In this document: positions 38,540-47,287 of the stretch, one piece after another | Layout: every line of letters starts with the position of its first letter | Position numbering within the stretch: position 1 is the stretch's first letter | From: Chitiniphilus eburneus | GTDB taxonomy: Bacteria; Pseudomonadota; Gammaproteobacteria; Burkholderiales; Chitinibacteraceae | Direction of reading: 5' to 3' | Length of the DNA stretch: 64,000 nt | NCBI RefSeq assembly: GCF_005048205.1 | Contig: NZ_SUMF01000002.1 | Coordinates: forward strand, 1-64,000 | Program-made: the position numbers and the translations under genes | The notes under the pieces: model-generated | Database searches by the model: none | Told to the model about the DNA's origin: nothing | Seen by the model: the letters and a program-made list of their open reading frames with translations, nothing else

Positions 38540-39699
38540 CCAAGAGACTTGCTTATCTTGACATATTACGCGTAATTTGCGTTGGTTTGGTAATGTATGG
38601 GCATTACGTACTTGTGGGGGGTGGGGCCACCTCTATCCCCAATATCATTGCCCCTGGCGTGTCCTTACCATTGATCGACGCCTCTCAATGGCGCGCCTAT
38701 GTATTCGAGATATTCCTTATAGAACATTTCTCAACTCAATCGGCGATACTTGGCGTCAGCTTATTCTTTCTTATTACCGGCTACTTAATGCCGATGATGT
38801 GCGAGCGATATGGACGGGTTGAATTTCTCGTGAATCGCTTTTTCCGAATTTTTCCGACCCTCGCGGCTTCACTCGCCCTTCTCGGTTTGTTCCTGTATTT
38901 TGCACAAGGCTTGATTTTTCCTGCAAGTCAATATCTTTCAAGCTTATCTTTACTATTTTTCTATATACCTATCGGTAGTGTTTCCACAGTGTTATGGACA
39001 TTGGCTATAGAGTGCACTTTTTATATCATTGCTGCAATGATTGGCCGGTTTTCACTTACTCGTTTGGTATTTGTCCAGGGCTGTTTGCTTGCCATCATTC
39101 TGGCGGGTGTGAAGTATCCTGAAAATCATTACCTTTGGATTATGGCTTGGCAGGCCCGCTTCTTATTGATGATCAGTATAGGTTCGACCATTTTCCTTGC
39201 TGAACGAGCCTCAGGTCTTGCGGAGAAAATCCAGACTATTTTTCCTTCCATTTTTATCTCTGTGCTTGGATTCCAGATTTTCAAGAGCACAAAGGTGGAC
39301 CCATCAACTTATGAAACAGTTGGCACACACTTGCTAGCTGTCTCCATTTTCATCTTATTCTGGGTTATTGGGCCGAAGTTAGTTAAGCGTACGCCTGGCT
39401 TCATTAAATTGCTCTCTGAAATGGTCTATCCGCTGTATCTGGTTCATGCAGCCATAGGGCTCGCAACCATGGCGGTTTTGCGAAGCACGGTATCCAACCC
39501 GTATCTTTTGCTGGCAAGCGCCGTTATCGCATCCATCTTCTTTGCGGGGATTCTGCACATCATTGCGGAACGACCTGGCATAGCCTTTGGCAGAAAAGCC
39601 GTGAATAGAATCGCAGGCCGCTCATATTTTCCCTGGGCAAAAGCAGGAACGCTACGTTCGGTGGTAGGCACCGTTGCAGCTCAAAAAGACCCTGCCTAA
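38536..39699 (+). CDS. Acyltransferase 3 family membrane protein
   Basis: A 387-residue polytopic membrane protein of the acyltransferase 3 (OafA/NodX-like) family that transfers acetyl or other acyl groups to sugars. It begins with RLAYLDILRVICVGLVMYGHY, where the family's essential Arg and His lie in the first segment, and has about ten apolar helices. FFLITGYLMP and TLAIECTFYIIAAM match conserved family positions. There is no C-terminal SGNH domain. It probably O-acetylates a residue of the polysaccharide. It is coupled to the genes before (ATGA) and after (26-base overlap). Confidence 0.88.
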   Translation: MTKRLAYLDILRVICVGLVMYGHYVLVGGGATSIPNIIAPGVSLPLIDASQWRAYVFEIFLIEHFSTQSAILGVSLFFLITGYLMPMMCERYGRVEFLVNRFFRIFPTLAASLALLGLFLYFAQGLIFPASQYLSSLSLLFFYIPIGSVSTVLWTLAIECTFYIIAAMIGRFSLTRLVFVQGCLLAIILAGVKYPENHYLWIMAWQARFLLMISIGSTIFLAERASGLAEKIQTIFPSIFISVLGFQIFKSTKVDPSTYETVGTHLLAVSIFILFWVIGPKLVKRTPGFIKLLSEMVYPLYLVHAAIGLATMAVLRSTVSNPYLLLASAVIASIFFAGILHIIAERPGIAFGRKAVNRIAGRSYFPWAKAGTLRSVVGTVAAQKDPA

Positions 39700-40864
39700 A
39701 TTGATTAGCCCAGCTCTTAAGGAAAGCCAGCACGTCAAAAGCGTGCTGGTTGTTAGCTACTACGCTCCTTCCCGAGGGCACGCCGGCGGCTTGCGCCTAC
39801 TCGACTTATATGCCGAAATTCGAAAACTGCGCCCCGAACTATATCTGGTACTTGTAACCTTCGAACAAGCTGATCAAGATCTACAGGAGATGGGCTGCGA
39901 GCGAATTTTTGATGAAATTTTCAGAATCCCTCTTAGCCAGATGCACAAAGGATTTGCCGATGAAATTCCTTTTAGGCAGGCGGACTTCGATCTGGTTGAT
40001 CTTCAGTATCATCAGTGCGGGAAGCTGATAAATGCCAGCAAGCAACACTGGCCTTTGGCCACCGTCAACTTTAGCCCTATGGAATCGCAATTGCGTGCAT
40101 GCGGCATCTTGTTGACTAGCAACCTGCTTTATTTGCTGGGAAATGTCCGTACGCTTTGTGCATCGGTTTGGCATGCCGCCCAGGAACTCATTCATGTAAA
40201 AGCCGCGGATCGTGTGGTAACAGTCTCGGACTCCGATCGCGCTGCCATTTGTCACTTCAAGTCGAAGGAACAAGTATTTTGCATTCCGACGGCTGTTTCT
40301 CGGCGAGAATTTCCAAAAATCAACGCGATAGCTTCTGCCACGCAACCTGTTGTGGTCTTTTTTGCCTATTTCGGGTCAAAGACGAACGAAGAAGCGCTTT
40401 TATGGTATTGCCAGAATGTGCATCCCTTGGTGCGGTCAGCCGTGGGCAGTTACCGCTTGAGAGTTGTCGGCCGAGACCTGGATCCCAACTTGAGGTCAAC
40501 CTGCACGTTGAGCGGCATTGATATCGTCGGCACGGTTGAAACCGTGCAGGAGGCCCTGAGTGGAGCTGCGATTGGAATTGCACCCGCACTGAGTGGCGCA
40601 GGAATTCGTGGAAAAATACACCAGTACGCCATGCATGGTATACCATGCGTAGCATCTTCCATTGCGTGTGAAAGCTTGAGTTATATCCATGGAGAAAGCA
40701 TCCTGGTGGCAAATGACGCAACGTCATTTGCTGATGCATGTATTTCACTACTCAAGGACGACCAGCAGAGAACAGCCTTAGGCAGACGCGCTCAGCAGGT
40801 TTGTTTTACGGAATACTCCTGGCATTCGATGGCCGATAGGATCGCTGATGCGTATCTCCTATGA
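39674..40864 (+). CDS. Glycosyltransferase, GT4-like
   Basis: A 396-residue GT-B glycosyltransferase. The N-terminal lobe begins VLVVSYYAPSRGHAGGLRLLDLY, the C-terminal lobe contains VVVFFAYFGSKTNEEALLWY, and the GAGIRGKIHQYAMHGIPCVASSIACE segment is the nucleotide-sugar-binding region with the K/E pattern of GT4-type enzymes. The start is probably the TTG at 39674 inside the acyltransferase gene; a GTG at 39743 is an alternative. A 58-base gap follows. Donor and linkage cannot be inferred. Confidence 0.8.
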   Translation: MQLKKTLPKLISPALKESQHVKSVLVVSYYAPSRGHAGGLRLLDLYAEIRKLRPELYLVLVTFEQADQDLQEMGCERIFDEIFRIPLSQMHKGFADEIPFRQADFDLVDLQYHQCGKLINASKQHWPLATVNFSPMESQLRACGILLTSNLLYLLGNVRTLCASVWHAAQELIHVKAADRVVTVSDSDRAAICHFKSKEQVFCIPTAVSRREFPKINAIASATQPVVVFFAYFGSKTNEEALLWYCQNVHPLVRSAVGSYRLRVVGRDLDPNLRSTCTLSGIDIVGTVETVQEALSGAAIGIAPALSGAGIRGKIHQYAMHGIPCVASSIACESLSYIHGESILVANDATSFADACISLLKDDQQRTALGRRAQQVCFTEYSWHSMADRIADAYLL

Positions 40865-40922
40865 ACTCGACACTTTTTTGTAATTATCCTCTCTTCTTTG
40901 AATTTCAGCCAAAGGACCAATA

Positions 40923-41954
40923 ATGGCCAAAAAAATATTGATCACTGGTATCACCGGACAAGTCGGCTCGCAATTGGCCGACTACGTGCTACAGCACACT
41001 GATTTTGATGTAGTGGGAATGATGCGCTGGCAAGAGCCAATGGATAATCTTTACCACCTGACAAGCAGAATCAATCGAAAGGATCGAATCAGCCTTTATT
41101 ATGCTGATTTGAATGATGGCGCAGCGCTTTCGAGAATGCTGCGTGATCTAAGGCCTGATTACATTTCCCATCTGGCGGCGCAATCCTACCCAAAGACATC
41201 GTTCAACATACCTATTGAGACGCTGCAAACCAATATTATCGGCACAGCCAGTCTGCTCGAAGCCATCCGACAAATGCGTGAAGTAGATGGTTACAACCCT
41301 GTTGTACACGTCTGCTCTTCTAGCGAGGTATATGGGAAGGCCAAGCCAGGTGTGCCGCTATCTGAAGAGACAGCCTTTCATGGCGCAAGCCCCTATAGCA
41401 TCAGCAAGATCGGGACCGATTACCTCGGGCGCTTTTACGGCGAAGCCTATGGAATTCGAACGTTTGTAACGAGAATGGGCACACATTCCGGCCCTCGGCG
41501 GAGCGATGTTTTCTTTGAAAGTACGGTTGCCAAACAAATTGCGCTGATCGAGGCTGGCCTCCAAGACCCTGTGATCAAGGTCGGGAACTTGTCCAGCACG
41601 CGAACCTTTCAAGATGCCCGGGACGCAGTCAGGGCTTATTTCCTGCTTTTGGAAGCAAGCGAAAAGGGGAATATCCCGTGCGGCGAATGCTTTAATATCG
41701 CCGGCGAAGAGGTATTCAAGCTGCCTGAAGTCATCGATCTGCTTCTGAGTCTAAGCACTCGGGATGACATCAAGGTAGCAACAGACGAAGATAGATTGCG
41801 CCCCATCGATGCGGACTACCAGATGTTCGACAATACCAAGATTCGCGCGGCAATCGACTGGAAGCCGGAAATTTCCGCTCGTCAGATGTTCACCGACCTG
41901 CTGAATCATTGGCGGGATGAAATTGGGAAGGGAAAAATTCCTTTGAATCGATAA
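40923..41954 (+). CDS. GDP-mannose 4,6-dehydratase-like enzyme, probably acting on GDP-manno-heptose
   Basis: A 343-residue short-chain dehydrogenase of the GMD branch. It has TGITGQVGSQL, HLAAQSYPKTSF, the catalytic CSSSEVYG and YSISK. It is directly followed by hddA-gmhA-hddC-gmhB, which make GDP-D-glycero-alpha-D-manno-heptose, and no GDP-mannose genes are seen. I therefore infer it is the DmhA/WcbK-type 4,6-dehydratase giving GDP-4-keto-6-deoxyheptose, as in Yersinia pseudotuberculosis and Burkholderia pseudomallei. A GDP-mannose substrate imported from elsewhere in the genome cannot be excluded. AAGGA lies before the ATG. Confidence 0.82.
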   Translation: MAKKILITGITGQVGSQLADYVLQHTDFDVVGMMRWQEPMDNLYHLTSRINRKDRISLYYADLNDGAALSRMLRDLRPDYISHLAAQSYPKTSFNIPIETLQTNIIGTASLLEAIRQMREVDGYNPVVHVCSSSEVYGKAKPGVPLSEETAFHGASPYSISKIGTDYLGRFYGEAYGIRTFVTRMGTHSGPRRSDVFFESTVAKQIALIEAGLQDPVIKVGNLSSTRTFQDARDAVRAYFLLLEASEKGNIPCGECFNIAGEEVFKLPEVIDLLLSLSTRDDIKVATDEDRLRPIDADYQMFDNTKIRAAIDWKPEISARQMFTDLLNHWRDEIGKGKIPLNR

Positions 41955-41994
41955 TTTCACCCTCCCAGCTTTTGGCCACTACTGGAGCTACCCA

Positions 41995-43020
41995 ATGATT
42001 ATCAGAGCCCGAGCCCCCCTTCGCCTAGGTCTGGCAGGTGGGGGTACCGATGTCTCCCCCTATTGCGATATCCATGGGGGATATGTGTTAAATGCAGCAA
42101 TTGATCGTTATGCCTATGCTGTGATCAAGACATTGGATCAGCCTGTAGTGCGGTTTGCGGCAACAGACCAACAAACCGAGGAAGAACTGGCCATGTCGGC
42201 ATCCTTGGCGCTCAATGGCAAGCTCGATTTGCACAAGGCCGTGTACAACCACATGGTGCAACATTACAACAGCGGGGTTCCTATTTCGTTGGAGTTGAGC
42301 ACCTTTTGCGATGCACCTGCCGGATCTGGCCTCGGGTCTTCATCAACCCTGGTTGTCGCCATGATTCGCGCATTCGTTGAATTGCTCAATCTCCCGTTGG
42401 ATGATTATACGATTGCCCATATGGCATTCAAGATCGAACGGGTGGATTGTCAATTGCAGGGCGGGCGCCAGGATCAATACTCTGCGACTTTCGGCGGGTT
42501 CAATTTCATGGAATTTTACGCGGATGAACGGGCGGTGATTAACCCTCTGCGTATAAAGAACTGGATCGTTTGCGAACTCGAGGCATCTCTGGTTTTGTTT
42601 TTTACAGGGGTTTCTCGGGAATCGGCCCGAATCATTGCGGATCAAAGCAAAAATGTGCAAGCGGGCGCAACTGATGCTCTGGAAGCAATGCATGGCATCA
42701 AGCGGGAAGCGCTCGTAATGAAAGAGTGCCTACTGCGTGGAGATTTCGCCGGGTTGGTGGAATCGATGCGCTTGGGCTGGGAAAACAAGAAGCGTTCCGC
42801 CAAGACGGTTTCGAATCCACATATAGATGAAATCTATGAGGCCGCCATCGAGGCGGGAGCGCTGGCGGGGAAGGTGTCCGGCGCTGGTGGTGGAGGCTTT
42901 ATGCTGTTTTTTGTGCCGACAGAAAAGCGAATGGATGTCGTCCGCACGCTCAGCAAATATCAAGGGCAAGTAAGCAATTGCCATTTCACGAAGAATGGAA
43001 CTCAGGCTTGGCGGATTTGA
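41995..43020 (+). CDS. hddA: D-glycero-alpha-D-manno-heptose 7-phosphate kinase
   Basis: GHMP-family kinase that adds phosphate to C1 of heptose 7-phosphate in the GDP-heptose pathway. The 341-residue protein starts RARAPLRLGLAGGGTDVSPY, typical of HddA, with the ATP-binding GSGLGSSSTLVVA loop and the C-terminal GKVSGAGGGGFM motif. The alpha-anomeric kinase separates this route from the ADP-heptose route of LPS core synthesis, where HldE is used. It is followed by gmhA, hddC and gmhB in overlapping or near-overlapping order, forming a complete module. Confidence 0.93.
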   Translation: MIIRARAPLRLGLAGGGTDVSPYCDIHGGYVLNAAIDRYAYAVIKTLDQPVVRFAATDQQTEEELAMSASLALNGKLDLHKAVYNHMVQHYNSGVPISLELSTFCDAPAGSGLGSSSTLVVAMIRAFVELLNLPLDDYTIAHMAFKIERVDCQLQGGRQDQYSATFGGFNFMEFYADERAVINPLRIKNWIVCELEASLVLFFTGVSRESARIIADQSKNVQAGATDALEAMHGIKREALVMKECLLRGDFAGLVESMRLGWENKKRSAKTVSNPHIDEIYEAAIEAGALAGKVSGAGGGGFMLFFVPTEKRMDVVRTLSKYQGQVSNCHFTKNGTQAWRI

Positions 43021-43060
43021 CGTTTCAGTTAAATATAATCACTGGTTAGGAAGCGACAGA

Positions 43061-43645
43061 ATGCGAAATTACATTACCGATAAAATCAGCGAAGCTCAAA
43101 AGGTCATGTCGGCAATGCTGGCCGATGAAGCGCTATTGGCCACTGTTGAAAGGGCTACTGAAGCATGTATCAATAGCTTGCGTAATGGAGGCAGAATCCT
43201 GTTTGCCGGCAACGGTGGAAGCGCCGCTGACGCACAACATATGGCCGGTGAATTTGTCAGTCGATTCGCCTTTGACCGCCCAGGGCTGCCAGCTATTGCG
43301 CTGACTACGGATACCTCCATCATAACCGCGATTGGCAACGATTATGGCTATGAGAAGCTCTTTGCTCGCCAGGTACAGGCTTTGGGCAACAAGGGGGATG
43401 TATTTATCGGATATACAACATCCGGACGCTCCCCCAATATTCTGCTGGCTTTTGAGGAGGCCCGTTCGCGTGGAATGGTGTGTATTGGCCTGACCGGAAA
43501 TCGTGGGGGCAGGATTCAACAACTTTGTGATCATTTACTAGAAGTCCCAAGCGCAGACACGCCCAAAATACAGGAAGGCCATCTTGTCCTCGGGCATATT
43601 CTTTGCGGACTGGTTGAGCAAGCCTTGTTCAAGGCACCTGAATAA
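43061..43645 (+). CDS. gmhA: Sedoheptulose 7-phosphate isomerase
   Basis: First enzyme of heptose activation, converting sedoheptulose 7-phosphate to D-glycero-D-manno-heptose 7-phosphate. The 194-residue SIS-domain protein has LFAGNGGSAADAQHMAGEF, a GmhA signature. The start is the ATG at 43061, with AGGAAG 7 bases upstream and a length that fits the family. The frame stays open a further 22 codons into hddA. The stop shares one base with the hddC start (TAATG). Confidence 0.94.
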   Translation: MRNYITDKISEAQKVMSAMLADEALLATVERATEACINSLRNGGRILFAGNGGSAADAQHMAGEFVSRFAFDRPGLPAIALTTDTSIITAIGNDYGYEKLFARQVQALGNKGDVFIGYTTSGRSPNILLAFEEARSRGMVCIGLTGNRGGRIQQLCDHLLEVPSADTPKIQEGHLVLGHILCGLVEQALFKAPE

Positions 43646-44334
43646 TGGAAGCAATCGTACTTGCCGGGGGCTTTGGCACTCGTTTGCGCCAGGTTGTATC
43701 AGATGTTCCAAAGCCAATGGCGCCTATCGCAGGGAAGCCTTTCCTGGAAATATTATTGGCCTCCCTGGCGCGCAAGGGATTCGATCGGGTCATTCTCTCA
43801 TTGGGTTTCATGGGTGAGAAGATTTCCGGCTATTTCGGCTCACAATTTGGTGGCATGGAGCTCGTGTACGTGCAAGAGGATTCGCCCTTGGGCACCGGGG
43901 GGGCGATCCGCCTGGCCATGACGCACTGCGAGAGTGATCATGTCTTTGTTTTCAATGGCGATACCTTCGTCGATCTCGAGGCCGATTTGGTTGAGCAGGT
44001 CTGGCAGAAGGACCAGCGACCTATCATTGTCGGCCGGGAGGTCCTGGATACCACGCGGTATGGCAGGCTGTTGGTGATGGATGGCACGGTCAAGGGATTT
44101 TCAGAGAAAGGCATGGCTGGCCCGGGTTTAATCAACGCAGGCTGCTATGTGTTTCCCAAGGGGCAACTTGATAGCTGGCCAGTTAATACACCTTTTTCCC
44201 TGGAAACCGATTACCTGGTCAGCGCCGTAACCCAAGAGCCAGTCAACGTATTCCAGACAGCGGGTTTGTTTATTGATATCGGCATACCAGAGGATTTTTC
44301 TTTGGCCCAAACCTTGTTAGCGGACTACGTGTGA
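43645..44334 (+). CDS. hddC: D-glycero-alpha-D-manno-heptose 1-phosphate guanylyltransferase
   Basis: Nucleotidyltransferase that joins GTP and heptose 1-phosphate to give GDP-heptose. The 229-residue protein has the signature IVLAGGFGTRLRQVVSDVPKP and the metal-site segment FVFNGDTFVD. It is smaller than hexose-1-phosphate transferases such as RfbA, as expected for HddC. It overlaps gmhA by one base and gmhB by four (GTGA). Confidence 0.92.
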   Translation: MEAIVLAGGFGTRLRQVVSDVPKPMAPIAGKPFLEILLASLARKGFDRVILSLGFMGEKISGYFGSQFGGMELVYVQEDSPLGTGGAIRLAMTHCESDHVFVFNGDTFVDLEADLVEQVWQKDQRPIIVGREVLDTTRYGRLLVMDGTVKGFSEKGMAGPGLINAGCYVFPKGQLDSWPVNTPFSLETDYLVSAVTQEPVNVFQTAGLFIDIGIPEDFSLAQTLLADYV

Positions 44335-44873
44335 AACAACGCGCGCTTTTTCTGGACCGAGATGGCGTCATCAATATCGACCATGGGTATGTGCATAAAC
44401 CTGAGGATTTTGATTTCGTTAACGGGATATTCGAACTCATTGCCGCGGCCAAGAAAAATGGTTATCTGATTGTAATCGTAACCAATCAGGCAGGCATTGG
44501 GCGGGGCTATTATACCGAAGCCGACTTTCATAAGCTGATGAATTGGGTTCGCCAGCAGATTGTTCAGCAAGGCGGCGAAATCGACGCCATTTACTACTGC
44601 CCGGACCATCCAGAGCATGGCATTGGTCATTATCGTCGCGATAGCGAATTCCGCAAACCCGGACCGGGGATGCTTTTTCAAGCTCAGCGCGAACTTGATC
44701 TTGATTTGGCCGCTTCCATCTTCGTGGGGGACAATACGTCCGATATGCTGGCTGGGCAGGCAGCCGGAGTGGGTACGTTGCTGCATATCGGGCGGGAAAG
44801 CAGCGAGGGGCCAGGTACCGCAATCAGGAAGCTGGATGATGCTTTAGCTTATCTCATTGCAAAAAGTCAATGA
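44331..44873 (+). CDS. gmhB: D-glycero-D-manno-heptose 1,7-bisphosphate 7-phosphatase
   Basis: HAD-superfamily phosphatase that removes the 7-phosphate from heptose 1,7-bisphosphate before nucleotide activation. The 180-residue protein has the catalytic FLDRDGVIN motif, VTNQAGIGRG, the zinc-loop-type CPDHPEHG and VGDNTSDMLAG. The start is GTG overlapping the hddC stop. It is the last gene of the plus-strand operon. Confidence 0.94.
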   Translation: MKQRALFLDRDGVINIDHGYVHKPEDFDFVNGIFELIAAAKKNGYLIVIVTNQAGIGRGYYTEADFHKLMNWVRQQIVQQGGEIDAIYYCPDHPEHGIGHYRRDSEFRKPGPGMLFQAQRELDLDLAASIFVGDNTSDMLAGQAAGVGTLLHIGRESSEGPGTAIRKLDDALAYLIAKSQ

Positions 44874-44929
44874 CCCAGTCCTATCTTGCGAATAGGCCAT
44901 CTTAGATACTCTATATGCCACTCATTGAA

Positions 44930-44995
44930 GGGAAGCAGTTCAGAGCTGTTTCCCTATTCCCTATCAAGCACTCGCAAAGCTGCGACTTCAGCTTT
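44930..44995. terminator. Hairpins between the two convergent glycan operons
   Basis: Two stem-loops lie between gmhB and the convergent GT2 gene: GGGAAGCAG/CTGTTTCCC (44930-44954, one G-T pair) and AAAGCTG/CAGCTTT (44976-44995). Neither has a strong T run, so termination is plausible but not certain. Confidence 0.4.
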
Positions 44996-45004
44996 CGTGA
45001 ACAC

Positions 45005-45976
45005 TCAACGCAACTTTTTGGAGAGTGCCCCTAATATTTTCAGCAAGGGCGCTTTACGCAGGGAAGAGAGCCTGACCCTATCCTTCCAGAATTCTGGCAA
45101 TCGTACCATGGCGTCGATTTTCGCACGAAGGATGGTTCGGCTTTGTCCCCGGCGCATTGCAGCGAGAATCGCGATCAAATTTGCAAGAATATGCAACGGC
45201 AAAAACACAACAAGTAGCGCCATTGGCATATTGCGCGCATATACCCACACCAGATTGCGATGACCATGGTAAACAGCGAAATCGCTATGGCGTCCGCCAG
45301 AAGTGGCTGAGCCAATATGCGTGACAATTGCCTTGGGGGCATAGTAGGCATTAAACCCCGCCAAACGCAGCCTGAATCCAAGGTCAACGTCTTCACAATA
45401 ACAAAAAAAACGCTCTTCAAAAAATCCGGTACAGCGCAGCGCATCCATTCGATAGAGCGCAGCGGCGGCACATGGCGCAAAAATCTGGCCTTCCTGCTCC
45501 TTGGCTGGTTCAATAGGTTGATTGAAATTGCGTCGCCACATCATGCCACTTATATGGTAACAATCGCCCGTCCCATCGGCACGAAGCGGCATGCAATCCA
45601 TAAGCTGGAGTGAGCCGACCGAAGCGGCTTCCGGATGACGGCGGGCACAATCAATCAATGCTTCCAGCCATGCTGGCTCAGGAAAGGCATCCGGATTCAA
45701 CAACGCCACGTATTCCGTTATTACTGTGCTCAACGCAATGTTGTTGGCATGGGCGAAACCAGTATTCGAATCAAGCCGGATCAGTTCGATATTCAGCTGT
45801 TCTTTCAAAAAAGCCAAACTAGCGTCACTGCTGGCATTGTCGACCACAACAATGCGTTGCGGCAGCTTTGTCTGACAGTTTAGTTTTTCAATACAACGTT
45901 CGAGCAGTTCCCCCGCATTCCAGTTAACGATGATAACGGTGACGGGTAAAACCTCTTTGGAAAAGATCGTAGTCAC
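45005..45976 (-). CDS. Glycosyltransferase family 2, rhamnosyltransferase-like
   Basis: A 323-residue GT2 enzyme. The N-terminal VTVIIVNWNAGE and VVDNASSD give the nucleotide-binding site, LLNPDAF is the metal motif and FFCYCEDVDLGFRLRLAG is the acceptor-side block of WbbL-type enzymes. The C-terminal 80 residues contain an apolar stretch (LLVVFLPLHILANLIAIL) and many basic residues, suggesting membrane attachment. It is the last gene of the minus-strand glycan operon, 144 bases after the WecA-type gene. Its composition is intermediate between the two operons. Confidence 0.87.
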   Translation of the reverse strand: MTTIFSKEVLPVTVIIVNWNAGELLERCIEKLNCQTKLPQRIVVVDNASSDASLAFLKEQLNIELIRLDSNTGFAHANNIALSTVITEYVALLNPDAFPEPAWLEALIDCARRHPEAASVGSLQLMDCMPLRADGTGDCYHISGMMWRRNFNQPIEPAKEQEGQIFAPCAAAALYRMDALRCTGFFEERFFCYCEDVDLGFRLRLAGFNAYYAPKAIVTHIGSATSGGRHSDFAVYHGHRNLVWVYARNMPMALLVVFLPLHILANLIAILAAMRRGQSRTILRAKIDAMVRLPEFWKDRVRLSSLRKAPLLKILGALSKKLR

Positions 45977-46120
45977 AGAATTGCTTTAGCTCGCATCAAC
46001 CGTCCCTCTCCCCTTATTGCCTGCCTGCTGGTGAGCATCAATCTGAATTCGTCACTCACCAGTGACATTAAAAAGGGGGTCCGAAATGAATAGTGCAGAT
46101 TTTTCGTTGCCGCTGGAGCG

Positions 46121-47248
46121 TTACTGATTTTTCTTTATGGCCCGCTTTCTTCCTCGCTGGCGCCGTATTACCAGCCAAGCAGGCGACCTGAACCGCACCA
46201 ACTGCCGGTACAGATAGAGGTAGAGCAGCATGAAACCTGCAATAAAACATTGCAGTACAACCGGGTTCTTCCAGAACATCACCGCCGGCACCACGCTAGT
46301 CGAACACAATAACCACAAATACGGCGATGTCAGTGCATTGCGCGTAGTACGGTGGCGCACGTCAGTGCTGCCAACCGCCCAACGCACCAGGCGCTTGTAA
46401 ACCAGCATATGCAGGTGCACGCCATCCGGCATGCCTGGCGACATCCCGCGGACGAACTTCTTTCGCCAGATCGAGAACAGCGTTTCGAATACCGGATAGA
46501 TCACCACCAGCAACGGGAACCAAGGGCTGACCTGCTCATGACGCGCGACCAGCAACACCGCCAGCTCACCCACCATAAAGCCGATCAGGTATGCCCCACC
46601 ATCACCGAGAAAGATGCTGCCTCGAGGGAAATTCCAGACAAAGAAACCAAGTATGGCCCCGATCATGGCAAATGCCGTGCGCCAGATCAGAGGGTCTTGC
46701 AACATCCAGCCCACATAGCCGAATGCTGCAAAGATCATGATCGCCACCATCGCCGCCAGACCGTTGTAGCCATCGATGATGTTCACCGCGTTGGCCACAC
46801 CAGCGACCGCCACGGCGGTGAACAGCAGGGCCACCGGCCAGAACTGGACCATCGGGTCGAGCAGCGGTACATCCAGGCGGCCGATGCCGGCATCCAGCAG
46901 CCAGAAGCCAGCCATCGCGGCGACCATGGTCAGTATCAGCCGCGCCATGGGGGACACCGCTTTGGTCAGATCCTCGACCAAGCCACCCAGGAACGCCGGC
47001 AGGCTGACCAGGACCAGCAGCCAGAACGCGCGCTCCTCCACGATGCCTTTCACGGAATACCAAGTGGCCACGCCCAGCACACCGAGAAACACGCCGACGC
47101 CGCCGATACGCGGCACGGCGCGCGCGTGGAATTTCTGTACGCCGCCGAGATCGTGATCGGCGGAGAGACTACCGTGCCAACCGCGCGTGCGAATGATGGC
47201 CAGCGTGGCCAACAAGGAAATCAGGAAGCTGATGAATAGAACCTGCAT
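46121..47248 (-). CDS. Second WecA/WbpL-type undecaprenyl-phosphate sugar-1-phosphate transferase
   Basis: A 375-residue polytopic membrane enzyme with KFHARAVPRIGG, NAVNIIDGYNGL, FLGDGGAYLIGF and HLHMLVYKRLVRWAVGS. It should start a second lipid-linked glycan at the inner membrane, the donor probably being a UDP-N-acetylhexosamine. It is paralogous along its whole length to the protein at 25413-26543, including the unusual C-terminal TSPYLWL segment, but is encoded with much higher GC. It lies near the end of the minus-strand operon, after three glycosyltransferases and the flippase. Confidence 0.92.
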   Translation of the reverse strand: MQVLFISFLISLLATLAIIRTRGWHGSLSADHDLGGVQKFHARAVPRIGGVGVFLGVLGVATWYSVKGIVEERAFWLLVLVSLPAFLGGLVEDLTKAVSPMARLILTMVAAMAGFWLLDAGIGRLDVPLLDPMVQFWPVALLFTAVAVAGVANAVNIIDGYNGLAAMVAIMIFAAFGYVGWMLQDPLIWRTAFAMIGAILGFFVWNFPRGSIFLGDGGAYLIGFMVGELAVLLVARHEQVSPWFPLLVVIYPVFETLFSIWRKKFVRGMSPGMPDGVHLHMLVYKRLVRWAVGSTDVRHRTTRNALTSPYLWLLCSTSVVPAVMFWKNPVVLQCFIAGFMLLYLYLYRQLVRFRSPAWLVIRRQRGRKRAIKKNQ

Positions 47249-47287
47249 GCGTTAACCCTGTTTACAGAAAGGCGCCCCCTTTCCGTT

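Noticed and set aside
35598-41954. Plain GDP-L-fucose pathway (gmd-fcl)
   Set aside because: The two genes are separated by about 4.4 kb, no manB/manC is present, and a complete GDP-heptose module follows the dehydratase. Not fully excluded.
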